From assembly GCA_005784505.1 (NCBI GenBank), contig VCAZ01000041.1, positions 2,643,501-2,707,500 on the forward strand: 64,000 nucleotides of DNA, given 5' to 3'. Below are positions 11,389 to 23,300 of the stretch, in pieces. The stretch's first letter is position 1. Each line of letters opens with the position of its first letter. This stretch comes from Bagarius yarrelli. Taxonomy: Eukaryota > Chordata > Actinopteri > Siluriformes > Sisoridae. Both the position numbers and the translations under genes were made by a program. The notes beneath the pieces are model-generated. The model was given only the letters and a program-made list of their open reading frames with translations. It did not search any database and was not told where the DNA came from.

Positions 11389-14300
11389 GGTAAATACTTT
11401 ATGTCTGGAACAAAAGTTTCCTGGAAAAATCATGTAAATACTTTAACTATTGAAAGCTTGATGTGGGAAAAGTTTTAAATAATAGGTTTTGAGCCACTTT
11501 AAATGTTGATTGGTGTATTTTAAAGAGCAAATCTTCCATGTACTGTATGATCACATTTAATATTGTAGAACATTTTGAAAATGTCAATTCCGTTTCTTGT
11601 ATAATTAATAGTAGTTCTCTCATTTTTGCCTCTTTTTAAAAATAAATAAATAAATAAATAACAAGGGAAGGTGTAAAATAGAAAATTCTTTGTCCTGAAT
11701 ATTTTCTAATGATAATAATAATGATGTATTTATGGATATCTAGACATCTCCATTTAATAAAATATATAATACATTGTAAGCCAATGGTACCAGTCGGCGG
11801 CACTGGTCTGGAAGTGGCGAATAAACTCTTTTACCAGGCTAAGACAAGCTAGTTATTTTCTGTGTTTTAGCCGAACTCTCCCTACGATGTCTAACGTTTC
11901 CGGAAAGGTCCGCCATGAAAATGGATTTTTAGGTATGTCTGAGACAGTTAATTTCTCCTCCGTCAACCTTCTTGGGCATAAAAATTCTAATTCGAATGTA
12001 CAGACTCGTTTCACTAGTCGAACTTGGCTGTAACAGTTATACTCAGATTAACCAATCAGAGCACGGAAAAATGCTGACGTTATAGTGGGCCAGCTATTTG
12101 GCCCAGAGGGGCGAATTTGAAATCTAATTGGTTGAAGAAACAGTCTTTAACCAATTAGAAATCTGCCACTGCTAGTATAGTTTAAGTTACATGGGCAGAG
12201 CTACTGATTCTGAGGGCTTTGGGCAGATTAAATTAACATGGCAGCACATAGAAACTGAAATCTGATTAGACAAAAAAATCTAACATCCACACACACGTAC
12301 TGGAAGCAGTGCAGCAAGAGAAACAATACGAAATGGAGAGAATAAACTGTTTGGAATAAATTAATACAATTTAATGGAACAAATATTAGAATTTAGGTTG
12401 TAACTGTAGGTCAGTGATTCTGATAGTGTTAAGGACAGCAGAGAAGGACATACTGATCCTGACTGCACACCACTGATTAAATGGCAGAAATGTAAATCTA
12501 ATGTAAGGGTAATTTTAGGTTGTATATTATGTGAATCACACATTGCGAATATCCTTGAAACTGATATGTTACTATGGAAACCGTTTAGGAAGACACACTT
12601 TAATAATCCAGTTATTTTTCTGCTGTCAGAGCTGCTGCTGGTATAGAAAATCAATCAACACTTACTGATTAATCAGTGCAAACACACATACACACACACA
12701 CACACACTAGTAATAAATTGACTGTAAAATTTAATATATTATATTAATCCATGTTATTCTATAGAACAAGCACTAACCTCAATTTAAGGAAAACACACAC
12801 ACGCCAATTTTGCTCACATGTCTTTACAGTGCAATTACTGCTAAACTGATGCCTTACCAGAAAACTGCAGGCAATTTAACACATATATTTTGATCATGTC
12901 TCACAAAATAAATAGTCTTCGACAGGATGATATATTTATCTCCTTTAACGCTCATCATTAGGGTGGTGTGTATAGAGTTGACTCTCATATTGATTTTTAC
13001 TAACGGGCCTGTTAGATCAGGTTTAACAATAGCGTGATATCCTGCCCTTTTCCATCTAGGTTAAAAAAGATGATAGAAAAATTAAACATCAACACTGAGT
13101 GAAAAAACAAACAAACTTCAAGTCCAAACATGATGAGATGGTCAAACTGCTAGAATTAAAAATATTCTTGTTAAAAAGAACTTAGTTGATTCTACAGTGT
13201 AGAAATAGTACAGGAAAAAAAAGTAATAAGTAAGCTGAAAAATTAACTTATGAACTGACCTACAGTATGTTTCCAAAAGTATTTGGACACCTTGATCAGC
13301 ACAACCAAAAGTGTGTTACCACAAATTTCGAAGCACACATTTGTCCAGAATGTCTTTGTATGTTGTAGCATCAGATCAGTTATCTCGTTGCTTACAACAA
13401 CATGGAACTTTTTGAAAACATTTGTTTTAACTAGTTGTTAGCTAGTAACTGTGAAAACAAGTACCCGACTGAGTGGTTTAGGAAACTTCCTGCATGTTCC
13501 GAAACATAACAGAATCAATATCACAGAAAATAATTTATCTGATTAATTGAACCGTGGGATTCAGAGGATTGTCAGACTCGTAAAGGTAGGGATCCGGATT
13601 AGAAGGATTTGAAGGAGTGTGATGTTCATGAGTCTAAGGATTCTTTTTATTCGGAGATTGCCCTCTAGTGGAATACCATGTCAAAAGCAGTCAGAATTTC
13701 TACTGACTCAAGTTACTCGGAAAGTGTTCAATGAGTGATTCCAAAAGAATCCAAATCCATTTACGGATTTTCTCATCTCTAGAAGATATGGATAGAAACA
13801 CATGTATAAATAGTGGTGAAGGAAAAGACAGAGAAAAACACTGACACAAATAGTGAAAGGGTTCAAAGAAGCACAAAAAACAAAGAAGGCTAGACCGAGA
13901 GAGAAATTAAAACTGAAAATAGAAGGCAGACAGAGATGAGAGCTGCTAAACTCACCAATTATGTTCTGGTCAGCAATTCGAAAAGATGAAAGAAACTAAA
14001 TTTGCTTTCTGTCTTGTGAACTACATTGCTTGATTCTGAAGTGCACAAAAGGTTTTAATGTGCTGTTATTTTCTGACTCATAAAGGCACTTATATTTTTT
14101 CCCTGTGGGTTATTTTCACTCTAAGAAATAAGGCAGGGTAGGTAATTTGGTTTTTAGTTCTGCTGGTTAAAAGTCTCTTCCTATCTTGAGAGCACTTTTT
14201 AACTTAAATGGTCTAAATGTCTTTATATATATTTATATAGCCTGTGGATGTCATAGGAGTTCAGTGCATTTGGTACCTGGGCCTTCAGTGGGGATTTATC

Positions 14301-17300
14301 AGACTGATACACCTCTAAATACCACCACTATCACGTCGCAATTATGAAAACAATCAATATTATACAAAAACGCAATATAACATGGCGTGGCATTACAGAC
14401 ATAGACATTTCAAGTATTGCGGATGTAAACCATCTTTATTAAAGCGAGAAACCTCATTGAGACAACTCCAACCCTCTACACTGCAACCGCAACTGTACCA
14501 CATACATCATCTGGAGCAGTTCAGAACCAATATTTATCTAATAACATCACAAAAACATAAAAAATTAAAATGAAATATTTAATACATCTAAACCAGCGTT
14601 ACCGGTTGTAGCACTGGTCTGGAAGTGGCGAATAAACACTTTTCCAGACAAGCTAGTTATCTTGGGAGGGTTAGCTGAAATTTCCTCACCATGTCTGAAA
14701 AAAGTCTGCCTTGAAAACGTATTTTTAGGTATGTCTGAGACAAAGTTAATTTCTCCTCCGTCAGCCATTGTTGCCAGTCCATCACAGACCCACACACACA
14801 CGCTCACACTCACTATCATGTGTCTTGTCATGTGTGTCATGTTTACTACTGTCTTGTCATTGGTCGGTTGTCTTTAGGTGTTTCTTATTTAGTTGAGTGT
14901 TTTAACCCCTATAAGTTGTGTATAAATACCCCTGTGTTTCAGCCTAGCCTGTGTTTCTTTAGCGTCTACCTTGTGTCTGTTAATGAATCATCTGTCTGTT
15001 TCATACATTACATTTGTATTATGATTGGACGTTTTTTTTGGTTTTCTCCTGGTTTTGACCAAATCTTTTGCATGCTTATTTGGATTTGCTTAAATAAAAC
15101 CTCCACAAATGGATTTCAACCCCAGCGTGTTTGCTGATTGGTTACAATGACAAAAAAAGTGGCTTTGTGACTCTTTAAGATTTAAGTCTTACATGCGTGT
15201 GTGGTTGTTTTAGTGGCGTTTCTGGGAGACATTGCTCTGGATAAGGATGACCTGCTCCTCTTTAGACTGGAAGACTCGATTGGGAAACACTTTCCACACA
15301 CTACCGCTCACTCAAAAAACACCTTTACAGGTGTGTCTGTTCTAAGAGATTCTGCTATATGTGAATAACCAGACTTCCTTTACTCGCATTGTCCAGGTTC
15401 TGTGTTCTTCCTTTTATTTTCTATCCACTTTTTTGTTTGAGTCTCTTAGCTGACAGAAATAAAAGAAGAGATACCGCAACCATCAGGAGCCGGCGCGGCA
15501 TCACATTTCGGGACCGTGTAAAGATTTCTCGTAGGAAAAGGGCGGCTACTCTGAAGACTGAGAGAATTTGGCCTGATGGTGTTATTCCTTACATCATCAG
15601 CACCAATTTTAGCGGTGAGACGTCCTCATAATACCGCACATGCATATTTACTGTTTTTTTGTTGGTGTTGTTTTAAAAATACAGATACAGAACAATACTT
15701 ATGTCTACAGTATTGGATTGTTACCTGCTAAATGCTAAATAATACCCTCTGCTGCTATTTGTAACCCACGCTAACCTGTTTCTCAGTAACCCTATTAGCA
15801 ATTGCACGAGTAAAAAATGCATGAGAAAGCGATGTTCTAGTTTTAAGATGGCGGCTGATAGATAACGGAAAAAAAGCAAGCGCATCCAACAGAACATCAG
15901 AGGGGAACTCCCCTAGTGGGGATAATGATAAATTGCTGCATCTTATTTTAATAATGACATTTCTGATCGTTCAAATGGTTCAAGGGGCCCCAGGCAACTG
16001 CTACGAATCTACAAGTATACCATTAATACATTTTTCTTAGTTACTTATTACAGACATATCTTAGAATTTTTATACTTTCACTGCATTTTAAGTTCATGTA
16101 ATAAAATGTGTTGAAAGTATGCTTTCTTTTGGTAAGCGTGGGTTGAACCAATCTGTTTTAACTCCTACATAAAAGGCTACTTTTCGCATGCAGTCTTGTG
16201 ACATATGACCTGATGTTTTGTATGCAGATTGTGAGGAAAGTCAAGACAGATGGTCACTGATTTTCTGGTTAACGCAGTCCAAAAACTGAAAAGAGTTTTT
16301 AAATGTACAGTTTCTATGTGTAGCGTGTGTATGATTATACACTTCCAGATCCAGAAGCCTATGGCCAGAAACGTACACAATAGACATGTGATATTTAAAA
16401 AAAAACAAAAAAAAACCTATGAGGTGATATTCTAATGCAATGAAATACAAATGCTGTCTTAATACAAATATATCATCACAGTTGAATGAAACAGTTTTGA
16501 TATGTTTCATAAAATTGAATATTTCTTCTCTTAGGAAGTCAGAGAGCTGTCTTTAAACAGGCAATGCGGCACTGGGAGCGACACGTCTGTGTAACTTTCG
16601 TAGAAAGAACAGCTGAGGAAAACTACATCATCTTTACGTACCGTCCATGTGGGTAAGAACTTACATTATATTATTTTTTGCCTTTGTTGATAGGAGAGAG
16701 GGATGTAATGGGGGAGATAGAGAAAAAGAGGGTTGGGACCAGAAAGGACCTGAGCCAAATTCGAACCCTGGTCACCGGAGCGCAACTACACATGTGGGTG
16801 CTGGTGCCATAACCCACTACACCACGGCCCCAGCCTGAACATTTTAGACATCATTTTTTAAACTGAATTTTTTATAATACATTTTTCTGTGTGGAAAATC
16901 TTTCTTTTTCTAAGTACCTTTAGAACCCAACTGTCTTCCTGCTTCAAAACCACAGCCAGATTTAATTTCAAGACTGCAGTTGTATGTGCATTTCAGAACC
17001 CAACTTTTTTTTTTTCCTAGATGTTGTTCTTATGTGGGTCGGAGAGGTGATGGACCTCAGGCTGTCTCTATTGGCAAGAACTGTGATAAATTTGGAATTG
17101 TGGTTCACGAGCTGGGTCATGTGATTGGCTTCTGGCACGAACACACACGTCCTGACCGGGACAAACACGTCAGCATTATTAGAGAAAACATACAGCCAGG
17201 TAACACTTTGACACCTTCTCTGTGACACTGCACAAGTGCGAACGAATCTTTCTATTTAACCGGTTCGTAATAGTGGTTCACTAAATTGGAATGAATCAAT

Positions 17301-20300
17301 TGAAGCGGTTCGTGTCTTAAGTAAACTTAATTACTGAATTAATTAAGTTTATTAAATTCAGCTAATAGACTGCGTGCAGCATACCAAGGAAATGGTAGCA
17401 CGGTGGGTAAGGTCTTGGACTGATAATTGAAAGAGCGGGGTTTGATTTCCAGCATTACCAATTTGCCACTGTTGGGCCCCTGAGCAAGGCCCTTAACCCC
17501 CAATTGCTCGATTGCATGAAAAGACATAAATGTAAGTCGCTTTGGATAAAGGCGTCTCTCTGTCCCAGTGTGTAGGGTGTCCAAAAGTGAGTAAGTGTGT
17601 AGGGTGTCCAAATTTGCTTGTGACCTTAGGACATAGTTTTGGGACAGGGCTGAACTGTCTGAAAAGGACCGGTTTGCCAAAAGCAACCGTAATTCCCATC
17701 TTTACACTGCAATTTTAAATGTAATAAATAATATAATAATATACCTTTACTGTTAGTGTAGTAAAACAAGATATTTTTGTATAAAGAAGACAATATCTTC
17801 AGTACCACTTGTCCTTATAATTTTTACTGGTAGGAGAGTAATGATTTAAAGTTTCTTCATACCTTAGGTCATGTCAATTTTCACAGCTGGATTTTTCAAT
17901 ATTATCTAAATATAAATCTACATCCAGATTTCTGTTGAGTTGCATCAGGACACTGTCTACCTAAATAAAATTAAACTAAACTGGATATAATATATACAAA
18001 CCAGTCGCGATGGTCTTTGCTCTATAATTATTTGTAGGCCAGGAGTATAATTTCCTGAAGATGGCGCGGGATGAGGTGAACTCATTAGGAGAGACGTACG
18101 ACTTCAACAGCATCATGCACTACTCCACCAACACGTTCTCCAGGTGTGATAATCTTATATCACATTCTCTTCCTTATTATGCAAACACGCTGATGTAAAA
18201 CAAGCAGATTTACAGACAAGCTTCTCATTTACTATATGGACGAAAGTCCGGACTATAATTACTCCCACCAGCAAGCTTCAACTTTTACCTCTAGTTTCTC
18301 TAGGCATCATACTACAGTCTGCTAAGTTCTTTCTTACCTTTTCTTAACTTTGTTACAGCAGCACCAATGTATGAAAAAATAAGAGAAATAGACGTGTAGA
18401 TGACAAAAATAAAACAGATTTAGAAGGAAAATTTTTATGAATTAATATAAAAATGGTAAATATGGTGTGTAACATAACATAAATGTAATATAAAAAGTAA
18501 AATCCAAAAACAGAAATAGAAGTTAGTATAGAATAGAAGAATTTTTAAAAAAAATATTACCGTTAACTAGAATAACATTAAAAATAATAAAATAATGAAA
18601 ATATTATGGCATTAACAGAAAAACACATAAATGTAACCCCCTAACCAGTCGACTAAATCTGTTTTTTTTACATGTGTATTACAGAAGCATCATCCTTGAT
18701 ACGATTCTACCTCGCTATGATGTGAACGGGATCAGACCTTCTATTGGTCAGAGGACGAGACTGAGCAAGGGCGACATTTCTCAAGCACGAAAGCTCTACA
18801 ACTGTCCCAGTAAGTGTGTCTTCATTCCTCAGGGAAATTTGAGTCTGAGTTCTGGCTTATCTAAGAGCAGCAGGAGCAATAACTGTCTCTGATTCAATAA
18901 CTTTAACTATCCATAGGTGCTATCTCTTTTTACTGTATGGTTTTGGCTACCAGCTGAGTATCATCTGACATGGATTTAAATGGCTTTCTGATGGACTAAA
19001 CAATCATATAAACACCAAAATAAGACAAAATTGTAAAGTTGGACTACAAATTACTTCCTAGCTGGTACAGTGGTTCTACCAAGTGGGCCAAGTGGCTTAA
19101 TTTTTGATCGGACAGATCTGACCCAAATGTCACATCTATCCACTCACCTGCTTTATTTATTTTTTATGTGTCTTATGATCCAGTAAGGATATTTTTTTGT
19201 TTGCGCTGAAGTAAATTTGAAATAAAAAAAGCCCCGGGCCAATCTGGGGCCTCTGCACTACTTGCGGCTCTTGGGCTGCAGCCTAAGCAGACCTGTGCAA
19301 CAATCCACACCACTAGAATAAAATGAACTTTAAGTTTGACTTCGGGTATCACTGTTTATCCAAAGGCTTCTTTTGGGATACACTCGGATGACCTACTGTA
19401 TGTTTTGTATGCAGTGTGTGGTGAGAATCTGCAGGATAGCTCTGGAAATTTCTCCTCTCCTGGATTCCCTAATGGATATGGCGCTTACACACACTGTGTT
19501 TGGAGCATCTCTGTTACACCTGGAGAAAAGGTAGAACATATTATACTCAAATGTAGAAGGTTAGTGATATTTGGCTTATCTCTATTAACATTTTATTTAT
19601 TTTATTAATTAACATCATGAGTTAATCCCTATACTACCTTTTTATGGCTTTTATGGAGAAAAAACAATTTACGCAAAAGACATGATGTATTTAGTACAGT
19701 TTATTTTCTTCATTTCTTAGTCTTTTTTCAGCTGCACAGCTTCCAGTACGTGTATGTGGATGTTAGATTTTTTGTCCAATCAGATTTTAGCCTCTATGTG
19801 CTGCCCTGTTTATCTAATCTGCCCAGATGTCACTTAAACTATATGAGCAATGGGGCTGTTTTTTAACCAATCAGAATTTAAATTTGTCTAACAGGGCCAG
19901 CTAGCTGGCCCACAATAACGTCAGCATTTTTTCGTCCTCTGATTGGTGGGTTATAGCCAAGTTCAGCTAGCGATCTGCACACATTAATACAGTTGAATTA
20001 GAATTTTTACGCCCACAATGGCTGACGGAGGAGAAGAAACTGACTTGGTCTCGGACATACTTAAAAATACAGTTTAAAAATAGTTATCTGACATGTTCCC
20101 TGTCTTTCCACAAGCTGCATGAAATTCTCAGGGGCGACCCTACCATTTTAGCAAGAGAAGAGCAGCACAAAATCCCCCAAATCAGAGCAACAATGACAAC
20201 AAATTGACACTGTTTAAGCAGCAATTTAAGAAGGGAGATGGGAAAGAGGTGGATTGTAAAGTGGCGTGCTGATGAAGCAGCAGAGCAAACAGACGAGCTG

Positions 20301-23300
20301 TTTTTATATAAGATGCTCTGATTGAGATTTGCCAATTGAGTGCTGATCAGCTGTAAGGGTTTGGGTTGCTTTTTTCCCAATCAGCTGATGGCAAGCTTGC
20401 CTACAAGGCCTGACTGAACTAAGGCACAAATTAAAAATCCATTGGTAATCTCGGTCATACAATTTGACAAGGAAAGTCCTTGTTATTACACAGTCTCTAA
20501 AAGAATCGGGGCATTATTATTATCAGGGTAAAGATTACTTAATTATCATTTTCAGGGCAGCACAGTGGCTTAGTGCTTAGCACTGATGCCTCACAGCAAG
20601 AAGGTCCTGGGTTCGATCCCCGGGCAGGAGTCTTTCTGTGTGGAGTTTGCATGTTCTCCCCGTGCTTGTGTGTGTTTATTCTGAGTACTCCAGTTTCCTC
20701 CTAGAGTCTTAAAACATGTATGTTAGATTGATTGGTGATTCTTAATTGCCCGTACTAGTGAGTGTGTTTGTGGCCCTGTGATGGACTGGCGACCTGTCCA
20801 GGGTGTCCCCCTCCTGCCTTTCAACAGTTCGGATAGACTCCAACAGGTCCCGCTGACCCCAAATTAGGGAATAAGCGGGGAATGGAAGATGAATAAATAA
20901 ATATTTTTAATGTGTCCATTAAGGTTGTACTTGCTTTTATACAGAGACCAAAATTATGACCAAAATGAGTTGTTTATTTATTCTAGAATTTTGTCAAGCG
21001 TTGTGTAATCTCTGTGCTGGTGCAGTTTGTTCAGTGGTAGTTCCTAGTGAGTTCCTTTAGAGTTTTTTAACTCTAAATTGCTACAACTAAGCCCATTTTG
21101 TCTCCATTGTGTCTGACTGACTGTAGATCATGCTTAACTTCACATCCATGGATCTTTACCAAAGTCATCTTTGCTTGTACGATTATGTGGAGGTGCGAGA
21201 TGGATACTGGAGGAAATCACCTTTAATAGGTATTATATGTTACAGTAATACTTTATACAGAACTGTGAAAATTTGGTTAACATATCAATACCCTTAATCA
21301 CACATCTACAAAATATGTAGAGACACTAGGGAAAAATTGCCATAGTATAAATGTATATGGGTTATTTTGAAACGTATCCTGTCACATGATCACTACCATG
21401 TCCTTTTTTTCAGCCTAATATACTCTATAGCTTCAAGCTATAGTTTGACACAATTTAAGATCAGGCTAATTATAGAATGTTTGCATGTATAAGCAATGGT
21501 GCTGTAGGCGTAGCATTAGCATTAGTGTAATTAACTGAACAGAATTAAAGTCATAAGATTTTAAGACAGTAAGGATAATAAATCGTCAGTAGAGGCAGGA
21601 TTATTTGCAAGACCTTCATTCTTCAATTTCTCCCACAGATGAATAACTGCTGCTGGTCGTGAGATATCTGCATTGCATTTGTTGATCTTCGTGAAAATGT
21701 CTTTTAAATTGCACCTTTATTCCATTTTCTTTTCTTAAATAATCAGAATTATGCCATTATTAAGGTCAATTTATTCCGGAAAGTAATGCAACATTAGTTA
21801 AAATGTTATATAAACAAAATGCATATTACAAATTTATGCACTGATCTGATTTTAAATGTGGTTATGATGTTGTACTGCTAATTGGAAGATTGAGGTTTGA
21901 TTCCCAGCACCACCAAGTTACCACCTCTGAGCCCCTGAGCAAGGCCCTAAACCCCAAATTGCTTAGTTGTATAGAGATAAATGTAAGCCACCCTGGATTA
22001 GGGCATATGCCAAATGCCGTAAATGTAATTTAGCCATCATTTTTTGCAAATGCGAGGGAGAGACGTGACGCTTAGCCTCACCTCAGATCGCTAAATCCCT
22101 CCCAATGCATGTGCATGTCATTAGCACGTGTCTGTTGTCATGTTTAAAATTGTAAAATGTGAATATATATTTGTTCTTTAAAATTCAGGCCGTTTTTGTG
22201 GAAATCGGGTTCCAGAGTCTCTTGTTTCCACCAACAGTCGATTGTGGATTGAGTTTTACAGCAGCAGTAACTGGGTCGGGAAAGGATTCTCTGCCATATA
22301 TGAAGGTATAGTTCATGTTTAATGTCTGGCCACTTTTGAAGCAAAACAATTTAGCTTTTTCTTACAAACATTAGCTGTGCCACCTAAAAAAGTAAAGAAT
22401 TAATAGACGGTATCAGGACTTTGCTAATTGGGCTTGTTTTTTTAAAAAGGAACTATCCAATACTTATCCTGAGACATGAACCATTTTGGCACGTTATACA
22501 TTATCCTGGTTATCCATTAAGATTTTATACTTTAAGATTTTTAAAGTATAAATTATACATGTCAGTTTAAATACATATGCTTTCTTATTTTTTTTAAGTT
22601 CTTCCAAGAAACCCTAGTTCGTTTTCTATTAAATTCATAACTGGTAGATATTGGATCTCAATATAAGGACGCATTAAAGGAATTTAGTGAGAGGACTAAC
22701 ACTTCCATTTCCTTTTTATTACCCATATGACCGTCTTTGGATCTAATCCCCTGTCTCCTGTAAACCAGAAAGAAAATTTATTCATCTTGACCTATGCAGA
22801 GCATATAACCTTAAGACTTTAAGAGGCTAATGAAAGCTCATCAACATCACTAATTTTAGGCTTCATGTCTTATGGTCTGTAAATGGACCATTCTAATTTT
22901 TATAAAATATATTTTTGAGAACACCACTCAACCACTCACTTACTTACTTACATGGATTGTCTCACCATTGCTGTGGGTCATTATTGGAAGACATTAAACA
23001 TGTGTTTGAAAAGGCTGGGAAGTATTTTTTTAGTAAAGGCATTCTTTTCGTCTCATTTCTCTGAATTTTATTTATCTTATTGGACTAAAATGAACCTAGG
23101 ATACAATCGCGAACCAGCGATTACTAATGCCAGCAGATTACTAATGCCAGCAGATTACTAATAAATTCTTTATTCTTTTATTCTTATTTTTATTAGAGCT
23201 CAGTCGTGAAGAAACATTGTCATAACATGTCTCTCATGTAGACAACAAATACATTTTGATCTGTTTTTACATATTATTCGCAGCAAGATGTGGTGAGGAA

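Larger units (their letters stand above)
8443..15213. other. tolloid intron 1 (about 6.8 kb), repeat-filled
   Basis: No additional exon was recognised. Contents: GA-rich tract 9078-9350, LINE reverse-transcriptase fragment about 9890-10035 (-), mariner-type repeat about 10180-10450, V-SINE fragment 10655-10760 (-), an STS-like repeat 10816-10912 that recurs inverted at 37929-38025, an (ATCTA)n run 10917-10951, (AC)n 11341-11380, two copies of a hAT-like repeat (11778-12270, 14590-14785), and a repeat at 13430-13600 that recurs inverted near 50080-50290. Confidence 0.65.
8319..15614 (+). other. tolloid exons 1-3: signal peptide and propeptide
   Basis: Exon 1 (ATG 8319-8321) encodes a hydrophobic leader and an acidic stretch ending D-P-C. 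Exon 2 begins V-A-F-L-G-D-I-A-L-D, a family hallmark. Exon 3 is very basic and contains two furin-like sites: RSRR ending at residue 96, and RRKR ending at residue 111 just before AAT, which is where mature BMP1 starts. Exon 3 ends within the first strand of the protease (WPDGVIPY). A TTG upstream of 8319 is in frame but is not a credible start. Confidence 0.88.
16535..18809 (+). other. tolloid exons 4-7: astacin catalytic domain
   Basis: Exon 5 carries the zinc motif HELGHVIGFWHEHTRPDR. Zinc ligands H204, H208 and H214 and catalytic E205 are all present (H204 codon 17106-17108). The family-specific double cysteine (C176-C177, in GCCSYVGRRG) precedes it. Exon 6 holds the Met-turn S-I-M-H-Y with M261 and Y263. 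Exon 7 closes the domain with KLYNC. All catalytic features are intact, so the enzyme should be active. Confidence 0.92.
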
